Origin: Bacteroidales bacterium | GTDB taxonomy: Bacteria > Bacteroidota > Bacteroidia > Bacteroidales > UBA932 | NCBI GenBank assembly: GCA_017437825.1 | Contig: JAFRXC010000056.1 | Location: 1-41,464, forward strand | Direction of reading: 5' to 3' | Length of the DNA stretch: 41,464 nucleotides | In this document: piece by piece, positions 23,584-31,036 of the stretch | Position numbering within the stretch: position 1 is the stretch's first letter | Layout of the letters: every line of letters begins with the position of its first letter | Program-made: the position numbers and the translations under genes | Notes under the pieces: generated by a model | The model's input: only the letters and a program-made list of their open reading frames with translations | Databases searched by the model: none | Told to the model about the DNA's origin: nothing

Positions 23584-26034
23584 ATGAAAAAGATACTTCT
23601 GACTATCGCCTGCGCCACCCTCGCAGTTTCAGCCCTGGCGGCAAACATCCCGGTTCGTGAATTCCGTTATGCAGGGCCGTTCCCGGTGAAGACGCCGTTT
23701 ATGGTGGACAGCGTGAACGTCAAGTCCAAGACTTTTGAATTTGCCAGCCTCCTGGATACGCCGCTGTCGGCGGACGCCCTCAAGGACTCCGGCATTTACA
23801 CCGCCTCAGACCTGCCGCTCGCTGCAGCAACGGATGCAATCCATCTTATCGAGTTCTCCTTCCAGAACAGCGGATACACCACCGCCACAATCAAGGTGGA
23901 AGGCGTGAAGGACTACAAGATAAACGTGGATGGAAAGGACGGCGGGGCCAATCTCAAGCTCCAGCCCTTCACCCACAAGGTGCGCGTCAGGTATTTCACC
24001 CCCTCCGGAGAGGCGTCTGCGCCGTCCATCTCCATCGAGACCCCGGACGACTCCAAGATCACCTTCCGTACGGACGGAAAGCATCTGTATTCCAACCAGG
24101 ACGTGCTTCTGGGAACCCGTCTTTCAGGCGTCTCCTTGAGTTCCGACGGCAAGTATATGATCGTGGGCTATACCACCACGATGGAAGGAGGAAGGACCTC
24201 ATCCGTTTCCAAGATGATGGAAACAGCTTCCGGCAGGGTACTCTTCGAGACTCAGGAGAGGCTCACCTGGATGCCCGTGACCCCCAAGTATTACAAGACA
24301 AGGAGACTCGCAGAAACAACCCAGCTGCTTGTAGTGGACCCTGCTACGGGAGTTGAGGAAGTACTGGTGGAAGACCTCCCTCAAGGCAACTTCAGGATGT
24401 CGCCCACAGAGGATTTCCTCCTGTACAACTTCAGCGAGGAAGGCCCTCAGGAGAGGCCTGAGATATATCAGATCCTCACTCCGGACGATCGTCAGCCCGG
24501 TTGGAGAACCCGTTCGTATTCTTCTAAATACGACATCTCCACCGGCGTTATGCAGAGACTTACCTACGGCTACCACAATGCCAGGGTAATGGACATCTCA
24601 CCGGACGGCAAGTACGGACTGCTGGCAGTCAGCGAGGACATCCTGACACAGCGTCCTTCATCGGTCGTAACCTTGTATCTGCTTAATCTGGAAACACTGG
24701 AGACCCGCGTCCTGGTAGACAAGGACGGCTTTATGGGAGGCGGCCAGTTCTCTCCCGACGGTAAGCAAGTGCTGCTCCAAGGCTCTCCGGAAGCCTTCGA
24801 CGGTATTGGAATGAATGTTAAGAAGGGCCAGACTCCCAGTATGGAAGATATGCAGCTTTACATATTGGACCTGGCTTCTGGCAAGATAACTCCGCAGACC
24901 AAGAACTTCAATCCTAACGTCTCATCTGCCCGCTGGAGCAAAGCTGACGGAATGATCTATTTCACGGCAGAGAACAGGGATTACATAAGTTTCTACGTCC
25001 TCAACCCCAAGAACGGCAGGATAACCCAGATAGAGACAAAGGAAGACCTTGTGAACAGCTTCGCCCTGGCAACTGATTCTTCTGTAATAGCCTATTACGG
25101 CCAGGGCGCTTCCAATTCCGACAGGCTTTACACATACGACACCAAGTCCAAGGCAACTGTCCTGAAAGACGACCTCAGTGCCGTGATCCTCAAGGATGTA
25201 GACCTTGGAGAATGCAGGGAGTGGAACTTCAAGAACTCCAAAGGGGAGACAGTATACGGCCGTTTCTACCTGCCGCCGGATTTCGACCCGTCCAAGAAGT
25301 ATCCTATGATTGTCAATTATTACGGAGGCTGCAGCCCTACCAGCCGCAATTTCGAGAGCCGTTATCCTCAGCACGCATACGCTGCCCTTGGATACGTGGT
25401 ATACGTAGTAGCAGGCCCCAGCGGAGCCACGGGATTCGGCCAGGAATGGTCTGCAAGGCACGTTAACACGGCAGGAGATGGCCCCGCACAGGACATCATA
25501 GAAGGGACCAAACAGTTCTGCAAGGAGCATCCCTTCGTTAACGAGAAGAAGATAGGCTGCATAGGGGCCTCATATGGCGGATTTATGTCAGAGTACCTTC
25601 CTACCGTGACAGACATCTTCGCCTGCTCTGTATCACACGCAGGCATCAGCGGCCACTCCAGCTACTGGGGAGTCGGTTATTGGGGATATTCATACAGCGA
25701 AGTCTCCATGGCCAACACCTATCCTTGGTCAGACCGTGAGCTTTACGTGGACCAGAGCCCTCTGTATCGCGCAGACAAGATTAACACTCCGATACTTCTG
25801 GTCCACGGAGACGTAGACACAAATGTTCCTTTCACTGAGAGCATACAGCTGTTCACCGCCCTTAAGAGATTGGGCAAGGAGGTTGCTTTCGTGGCAGTCA
25901 AAGACCAGAACCACCACATCCTGGACTATCAGAAACGTCTTGAGTGGCAGGAGACAATCTGGGCCTGGTTTGCCAAATGGCTTCAGGACGACCCGTCCTG
26001 GTGGGATGCTGTCTACAGCCCCAAGAACCTTTAG
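23584..26034 (+). CDS. S9-family prolyl oligopeptidase / dipeptidyl-peptidase-like
   Basis: An 816-residue exported serine peptidase. Signal peptide to about residue 19 (VSALAA); residues ~20-560 form the beta-propeller-like region with repeated SPDGK-type strands (LSSDGKYMIVG, ISPDGKYGLLAV, FSPDGKQVLLQG); residues ~560-816 are the alpha/beta hydrolase. Catalytic residues: Ser663 in IGASYGGF, Asp745 in HGDVDTNV, and His777/His778 in DQNHH. It should cut short peptides, typically after Pro or Ala, outside the cytoplasm. ATG 23584 is preferred over GTG 23563 because it begins the signal peptide cleanly. Its stop overlaps the converging SGNH gene by 4 bp. Confidence 0.9.
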   Translation: MKKILLTIACATLAVSALAANIPVREFRYAGPFPVKTPFMVDSVNVKSKTFEFASLLDTPLSADALKDSGIYTASDLPLAAATDAIHLIEFSFQNSGYTTATIKVEGVKDYKINVDGKDGGANLKLQPFTHKVRVRYFTPSGEASAPSISIETPDDSKITFRTDGKHLYSNQDVLLGTRLSGVSLSSDGKYMIVGYTTTMEGGRTSSVSKMMETASGRVLFETQERLTWMPVTPKYYKTRRLAETTQLLVVDPATGVEEVLVEDLPQGNFRMSPTEDFLLYNFSEEGPQERPEIYQILTPDDRQPGWRTRSYSSKYDISTGVMQRLTYGYHNARVMDISPDGKYGLLAVSEDILTQRPSSVVTLYLLNLETLETRVLVDKDGFMGGGQFSPDGKQVLLQGSPEAFDGIGMNVKKGQTPSMEDMQLYILDLASGKITPQTKNFNPNVSSARWSKADGMIYFTAENRDYISFYVLNPKNGRITQIETKEDLVNSFALATDSSVIAYYGQGASNSDRLYTYDTKSKATVLKDDLSAVILKDVDLGECREWNFKNSKGETVYGRFYLPPDFDPSKKYPMIVNYYGGCSPTSRNFESRYPQHAYAALGYVVYVVAGPSGATGFGQEWSARHVNTAGDGPAQDIIEGTKQFCKEHPFVNEKKIGCIGASYGGFMSEYLPTVTDIFACSVSHAGISGHSSYWGVGYWGYSYSEVSMANTYPWSDRELYVDQSPLYRADKINTPILLVHGDVDTNVPFTESIQLFTALKRLGKEVAFVAVKDQNHHILDYQKRLEWQETIWAWFAKWLQDDPSWWDAVYSPKNL

Positions 26035-27212
26035 AAGAGGTTAAGGTCGATACAGTCGCCCATAACCATATAGCCCCAGGCGTTGGGGTGGAGCCAGTCG
26101 TTCTCGAAAAGATAAATCGGATTGAGGGCGTCTGGCTCTTCCTTTCCGCTCATTGCGGCGTCGAAGTCTATCAGTCCGTCCACAATTCCGCCTGTGCGGA
26201 GCCATTCGTTCAGACGCTGCCTTCCTTGCTCACGGCTCTCGTTGTAGTAGCGGTTGTGCTTGAAAGGCATTACGGTGGCTCCTATGACCTTGATGCCCCT
26301 GGCGTGGGCCTTGCTGGTGATATCGATGAATGTCAGGATGAGTTCTTCGGCCGTTGCCATCCCGTCCTTGCAGGTGCCGAGGTCGTTCACGCCTTCGAAC
26401 AGGATTATGTATTTCACGCCCTCCATATCCAGGAGGTCGTGCTGGTAGCGGCTCCTGGCGACGGGGCCGTTCCCGCCCTCAAGGAAGACGCAATTGCCTC
26501 CCAGACCGAGGTTGAGCACGCTCAGCTTGCGAGTGCGCCAGTTGGCCAGTAGCCTCTTGGACAGGTTGTCTGTCCAACGGTTCTGGCCGTTGGTGGTGGT
26601 GCCGCGGCCGTCGGTAATGGAGTCGCCGAGTACCGCAATGGCTCCGGCTTTTCTTCCGGCCTTCACCTGGATGCTCTCAATGGTGTACCAGTGATCTGTA
26701 GTGGTATTCTTGCCCAGAAAATATGAGGTGGTCCTGGAACCCGGATGGCCGGTAATTATGTTTGCCGGAGCCTTTCCGTAAGTAATTGTTATTGCCACGT
26801 TCATCCTGTCCTTGAGCCTGAAGCGGACGGGGTCGCTTAATACTTCTTCTCCCGCCTTTATCGTCACTGATTCTTTCCCTTTGAAAGTCAAAGACTTGGA
26901 AGTGTTGGGAAATATGTCCGGACTGGCGCCTTCAGACTGGGCTTCAGCTATTTCCACGTGTACCAGTTCGAGGTCTTCCTGGCTGAAGCGGTTGGAGAAC
27001 CTGAGCCTGACTTCCGAGCCTCCTATGGAAACCTGGACTATCTGCCTGAGGGTTTCCCCGGCAAGGGGGATGGGTGGATTGTTATGCGGCTCTGCAATCT
27101 GCTGCGCGGTAGCCCAGGTGGTCACCCACCTGCGGGCTGATGCGCTGCCGCCAAGGCACAAGGCCAATACCAGGGTGGCTGCCGCCAACCTCAAGAACCT
27201 GAAAGACTTCAT
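26031..27212 (-). CDS. Secreted SGNH/GDSL hydrolase
   Basis: A 393-residue exported esterase. Signal peptide to about residue 26 (GSASA); residues ~30-180 form a beta-sandwich-like N-terminal domain (QIVQVSIGGSEVRLRFSN); residues ~188-393 form the SGNH domain with block I LGDSITDG (Ser198), block II LGLGGN (about 236-240), block III EGVNDLG (Asn276) and block V NDWLHPNA (Asp372, His375). The N-terminal domain plus this layout matches GDSL proteins common in Bacteroidetes and xylan-degrading organisms. A carbohydrate deacylase is the likely role, a lipase less so. It is 5 bp after the acyl-ACP thioesterase gene on the same strand. Confidence 0.9.
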   Translation of the reverse strand: MKSFRFLRLAAATLVLALCLGGSASARRWVTTWATAQQIAEPHNNPPIPLAGETLRQIVQVSIGGSEVRLRFSNRFSQEDLELVHVEIAEAQSEGASPDIFPNTSKSLTFKGKESVTIKAGEEVLSDPVRFRLKDRMNVAITITYGKAPANIITGHPGSRTTSYFLGKNTTTDHWYTIESIQVKAGRKAGAIAVLGDSITDGRGTTTNGQNRWTDNLSKRLLANWRTRKLSVLNLGLGGNCVFLEGGNGPVARSRYQHDLLDMEGVKYIILFEGVNDLGTCKDGMATAEELILTFIDITSKAHARGIKVIGATVMPFKHNRYYNESREQGRQRLNEWLRTGGIVDGLIDFDAAMSGKEEPDALNPIYLFENDWLHPNAWGYMVMGDCIDLNLF

Positions 27213-27217
27213 ATGGA

Positions 27218-27955
27218 TTAGTCGAAAAGCAGTTTGCTGATGAATATCTGGGAATTTCCGCAGCGGCCCTCCACAATGTGCTTGTCGCCGTCAAGGCCGT
27301 GGAACAGTGTCACGGTCTCTCCGAAAAGGGCTTCGCGGTTGAAGTTGATGGTAATTTCCTTGATGTTGCGTTTAAGTGTCAGGTCTGCAGGAAGGCTGTC
27401 CATTGCCCAGACAGTATACTTTGCGTTGTTGGTGTGTCCGTTGCAGTCCAGGTCGGAATAGATGACGCGGTGCTCGGCAACCGCCTCCATCTTGAAGTCC
27501 TTGGGAACGATGATGCGCTCTGACGGTTCCTCTATTGCAAAGTCGTCATTCTGGGCGGCGCTGTCTACTATGCCTTCGAGGTTGTTGGGCCGTACTATCG
27601 TTCTCTTGGTCTTTTCCATTATGATCCAGGAACTTGTCGCGTTCACCAGAGATTCTCCATTCTCTCCCAGCAGCCGGTAGTCCCTTATGTAGCAGAGGCC
27701 TTTGAGCCCCCTGTGCCACGTCTGTGCCGTAACTGTGCTGTACATAGGGGGAAGGGTGTTGAACCTGACGCTCATCCTGGCCAGGATCCATACTATGTTG
27801 TGCGGGGCCATCTGCCTGTCGGAAAAACCCAGTTGGAACGAGCCCTGGGTGGCCAGCTCCTGCGCTATGTCCATAAATGACGAGGCTCGCAGCAGCGAGC
27901 GGTTGTCGAACATATAGCAGGGAATATCCAGTTTGTATGATAACTTGTTTTCCAT
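27218..27955 (-). CDS. Acyl-ACP thioesterase
   Basis: A 245-residue cytoplasmic enzyme with two hot-dog domains (PF01643). Recognisable parts: MFDNRSLLRASSFMDIAQE (first hot-dog, near residue 20), VWILARMSVRFNTLPPMYS, YRLLGENGESLVNATSSW, and the second-domain active site YSDLDCNGHTNNAKYTVW with the family Asn/His pair. It hydrolyses acyl-ACP and releases free fatty acids. Start at MENKLSYKLDIPCY, 4 nt after the -7 box; the longer in-frame extension would begin upstream of that promoter and is rejected. Likely co-transcribed with the secreted SGNH hydrolase. Confidence 0.9.
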   Translation of the reverse strand: MENKLSYKLDIPCYMFDNRSLLRASSFMDIAQELATQGSFQLGFSDRQMAPHNIVWILARMSVRFNTLPPMYSTVTAQTWHRGLKGLCYIRDYRLLGENGESLVNATSSWIIMEKTKRTIVRPNNLEGIVDSAAQNDDFAIEEPSERIIVPKDFKMEAVAEHRVIYSDLDCNGHTNNAKYTVWAMDSLPADLTLKRNIKEITINFNREALFGETVTLFHGLDGDKHIVEGRCGNSQIFISKLLFD

Positions 27956-27959
27956 ATTG

Positions 27960-27967
27960 CAAATATA
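27960..27967 (-). promoter_or_regulatory. -7 promoter element of the thioesterase gene, adjacent to the start codon
   Basis: TATATTTG on the minus strand ends 4 nt before the ATG at 27955, so transcription should begin at or beside the start codon. A short inverted repeat (ATTGT at 27972-27976, ACAAT at 27982-27986) lies just upstream in the spacer region. Confidence 0.55.
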
Positions 27968-28028
27968 CGACATTGTTTCAGACAATATTATTTGTAAATT
28001 GCAAAGACTAAGATAACCAAGTTGCATT

Positions 28029-29156
28029 ATGAAAAAGATTCTTACAGCTATTGCGGCCTTGCTGGTATGCGCATTTGTCTCATCTGCGCAGGAGTTGCAG
28101 AATTTCCAGAACGGCGGCCGCCAGAGAATAGTTTCTCCGGAAATCGCAGACGGACAGGTAACATTCAGATTGGCAGCAGATTATGCCACCGTGGTAACTC
28201 TCTCCGGCAACTGGATTTCCGAAAGGGGAGGCATCCCTATGACAAAGGAGAACGGCGTGTGGTCCGTGACCATCGACCTTCCTTCTCCGGATATCTATAC
28301 ATACAATTTCGTGGTGGACGGAGTAGCTGTGAACGATCCTCAGAACTATATGGTACAGAGGGACGGAACCCGATATCTCAATATGCTTATGGTACCCGGA
28401 GACCTCACCGCCAATTATTTCGAGGCCGACCAGAGGGGAACCGTCAGCTACAAATGGTATGACAGCAAGATCCTGGGAATCAACAGGCGTCTTACGGTAT
28501 ACACCCCTTACGGATATGAGAAAAACACAAAGCAGAAGTACCCTGTGCTGTACCTGCTCCACGGAGCCGGAGGCGACGAGGAAGCCTGGACCAGCATGGG
28601 ACGCACCGCGCAGATTCTTGACAACCTTATCCAGCAGGGCAAGGCAGTGCCTATGATAGTGGTGATGCCAAACGGCAACCCCGGCCAGCAGGCCGCCGTC
28701 ACCCTGGGCCTTCCTGAGTCGGGCCGCAACTTCCGCGACCCTGCTAACGCCAACGCATATGTGAGAAGCCTTTGCGAAGAGATTGTCCCCTTCATAGAGA
28801 AAGAGTTCAGAGTAGTCTCCAAACCTGCCTCCAGGGCCATTGCAGGCCTTTCTATGGGCGGCGGACATACCATCACGGCATCGACCCTCTATCCGGAGCT
28901 GTTCGACTATATCTGCCCGCTTTCGGCTGCCGGCTCCGCAAACGACGAGCAGATCCAGGCCCTCAAGAAGGCCGGAGTCAAACTGTATTTCCTGGCCTGC
29001 GGAACCTCTGACTTCCTGTACGAAGGCTCAAAGACCCTGGATGCCACCCTTACAAAGAACGGTCTGGACCATATCTTCTTCGAGTCCGACGGAGGCCACA
29101 CCTGGTCAAACTGGAGAATCTACCTTAACAACTTCGCTCCTCTTCTGTTCAAATAA
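28029..29156 (+). CDS. CE1-type feruloyl/acetyl esterase with N-terminal E-set domain
   Basis: A 375-residue exported esterase. Signal peptide to about residue 20; an immunoglobulin-like E-set/CBM48 domain at about 30-125 (VTFRLAADYATVVTLSGNW, DIYTYNFVVDG); an esterase-D-like alpha/beta hydrolase at about 130-375. LLHGAGGDEEAW marks the oxyanion region, nucleophile Ser275 is in GLSMGGGH, Asp328 in CGTSDFL and His357 in GGHTWSNW. These are the marks of CE1 enzymes such as XynZ/Fae-type feruloyl esterases that cut ferulate or acetyl from arabinoxylan. It is 12 bp ahead of a GH43 enzyme gene and likely co-transcribed. Substrate inferred from family and neighbour. Confidence 0.9.
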   Translation: MKKILTAIAALLVCAFVSSAQELQNFQNGGRQRIVSPEIADGQVTFRLAADYATVVTLSGNWISERGGIPMTKENGVWSVTIDLPSPDIYTYNFVVDGVAVNDPQNYMVQRDGTRYLNMLMVPGDLTANYFEADQRGTVSYKWYDSKILGINRRLTVYTPYGYEKNTKQKYPVLYLLHGAGGDEEAWTSMGRTAQILDNLIQQGKAVPMIVVMPNGNPGQQAAVTLGLPESGRNFRDPANANAYVRSLCEEIVPFIEKEFRVVSKPASRAIAGLSMGGGHTITASTLYPELFDYICPLSAAGSANDEQIQALKKAGVKLYFLACGTSDFLYEGSKTLDATLTKNGLDHIFFESDGGHTWSNWRIYLNNFAPLLFK

Positions 29157-29168
29157 TACCCATTCTGA

Positions 29169-31031
29169 ATGAAAAAGACAGCCATATCCGTCGCCCTCGC
29201 ACTCATTTGCGCATTTGCCTCCGCACAGGGGAATTTCCAGATTCCGGACGAAGATACCTACGGCTATTTCTTCGCCCATCAGTCCGCCAACGGTGCGTGG
29301 ACGGCGTATGCCCTATCGCCTGACGCCATCCATTTCCATTCCCTGATTTGCGGGAATGCCATAATGGACAACGCCGGCGCTCCGTATAATTTCAGGACAA
29401 AGGACGGAAAGGGCTTCATAATGACTGTCGCTGACGCAAGGGGAGGAATAGAGATCAAGACCTCCCCGGACCTTCTGGATTGGAAAACTGCCGTCGCCGG
29501 TCCTGCGCTGCCCCGGGGGACCTCAGTTAGGGGACTTCAGTTAATCTGGGATGCACAAAAAAGCTCCTATCTCCTGTATTTCAGCCTTTTGGACAATGCC
29601 GTTTCAAGATATTACCGAATATACGGATGCTATGTAGACGCTTCGTTCAAAAAGATGTCCGAGCCTGTTCTTCTGGCAGACTGGGGCGCTTCCACTATAG
29701 ATCCGGACATCACCTGGCTTCCCTCAGAAAACAAGTATTGCCTGATTGCCAAGAAAGACGGCGTCGCACCTGGATTCTATATGTCAAAGTCCACATCTCT
29801 GACAGGACCCTGGGAGGATCCTCAGTACATTGCCTTCGAGGGAGACGATGTCTGCACGGGAGCCTCCGTCTTCCACGTGGCAGGGCAGGAGGCGTGGCAG
29901 ATAGGCTACGTCGATTATTCCAGCGAGGCTTTCAACTACCGCCTTTGCAAGGCCGATCCGGGTATGGGACGATTCTTCTCGCCCCAGAACATAGAGGGCA
30001 TATACGGCCCCCAGCAGGGTTCCTTCCTCACCCTCACCGAGGCTGAATACAAGGCCTTGCAGGCCTGGAGCGACCAGCGCGAGGCCCAGTACCTGGCCCC
30101 TGACGTGAACAATCCGGTATTCCCGGGCCTGTATGCCGACCCTGAAGTACTGTACAGCCATCAGACAGGCAAATACTACATTTTCCCCACCACAGACGGA
30201 GCCTACCAGTGGCACAACTACGACTTCCACTGCTTCTCTTCTGAAGATTTCAAGAACTGGAAGGACGAAGGCGTGATCCTGGACCTGCGTAACCTGTCCT
30301 GGGGCAAGGAATACGCCTGGGCCCCCTGCATCATAGAAAGGAAAGTGGGGAACTCGTATAAGTACTACTATTATTTCGTCGCCAACAAATCCATAGGCGT
30401 AGCCGTGGCTGACAAGCCCGAAGGTCCATACAAAGACGCTTTGGGCAAGCCTATGCTCAGCCAGGAAGAACTCAACACTCCCAATCAGGTCATAGACCCT
30501 GACGTATTCCAGGATCCCAAGACAGGGAAGTATTACCTCTATTGGGGCAATTCCTATCTCTGGATGGCGGAACTGGCCGAAGATATGATTTCCCTGGTTC
30601 CCGGATCCATACGGGAACTCATACCTCGGAACCGTATAGGGGAGTATCACTATCTGGAAGGCACTTACGTGTTCGAGCGTAACGGCCTGTACTATTTCAT
30701 GTGGTCAGAGAACATAACCCGTTCTTCATATTACCGCGTCCGTTACCTCATCTCCGATTCTCCCGTAGAGTTTGTAAGGGACGGCAAACCGGCAAAGGTT
30801 GAAGACACCATAGTCCTACAACAAGATCCTTCCAAGCAGATCTTCGGTACTGGTCACAACGCGGTAATAAATATCCCCGGGACTGATGAGTGGTACATAG
30901 TCTACCACAGGTTCACCCGTCCCGAGGGAGTAAAAATGGGTCTGTCAGGCGGTTACAACAGGGAAGTGTGCATAGACAGGATGAAGTTCAATCCCGACGG
31001 AACCATCATCCCCGTCAAACCTACTCTCTGA
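29169..31031 (+). CDS. GH43 glycosidase with a second GH43-like N-terminal half
   Basis: A 620-residue exported protein (signal peptide to about residue 19). Residues ~310-620 are a GH43 five-bladed propeller: general base Asp324 in LYADPEV, pKa-modulating Asp443 in VIDPDVFQD, acid Glu497 in YLEGTYVF, and His563 in GTGHNAV. Residues ~22-285 also look propeller-like, with STIDPDITWLPSE and EGDDVCTGASVF echoing the Asp and Glu elements, but without a clear YADP opening. Expected action: removing arabinose or xylose from arabinoxylan or arabinan side chains. Follows the CE1 esterase by 12 bp; convergent with GH3 (5 bp). The N-terminal half may be a non-catalytic binding unit. Confidence 0.88.
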   Translation: MKKTAISVALALICAFASAQGNFQIPDEDTYGYFFAHQSANGAWTAYALSPDAIHFHSLICGNAIMDNAGAPYNFRTKDGKGFIMTVADARGGIEIKTSPDLLDWKTAVAGPALPRGTSVRGLQLIWDAQKSSYLLYFSLLDNAVSRYYRIYGCYVDASFKKMSEPVLLADWGASTIDPDITWLPSENKYCLIAKKDGVAPGFYMSKSTSLTGPWEDPQYIAFEGDDVCTGASVFHVAGQEAWQIGYVDYSSEAFNYRLCKADPGMGRFFSPQNIEGIYGPQQGSFLTLTEAEYKALQAWSDQREAQYLAPDVNNPVFPGLYADPEVLYSHQTGKYYIFPTTDGAYQWHNYDFHCFSSEDFKNWKDEGVILDLRNLSWGKEYAWAPCIIERKVGNSYKYYYYFVANKSIGVAVADKPEGPYKDALGKPMLSQEELNTPNQVIDPDVFQDPKTGKYYLYWGNSYLWMAELAEDMISLVPGSIRELIPRNRIGEYHYLEGTYVFERNGLYYFMWSENITRSSYYRVRYLISDSPVEFVRDGKPAKVEDTIVLQQDPSKQIFGTGHNAVINIPGTDEWYIVYHRFTRPEGVKMGLSGGYNREVCIDRMKFNPDGTIIPVKPTL

Positions 31032-31036
31032 CAATT

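Noticed and set aside
27972-27986. FapR/FadR-type operator at the thioesterase promoter
   Set aside because: Only five bases pair on each side; too short to claim a known site.
27956-28027. Upstream extension of the thioesterase frame
   Set aside because: It crosses the TATATTTG box and runs into the divergent gap; the family begins at the nearer ATG.
28080-28868. Antisense ORF over the CE1 esterase
   Set aside because: Translation shows no domain; opposite frame is a complete esterase.
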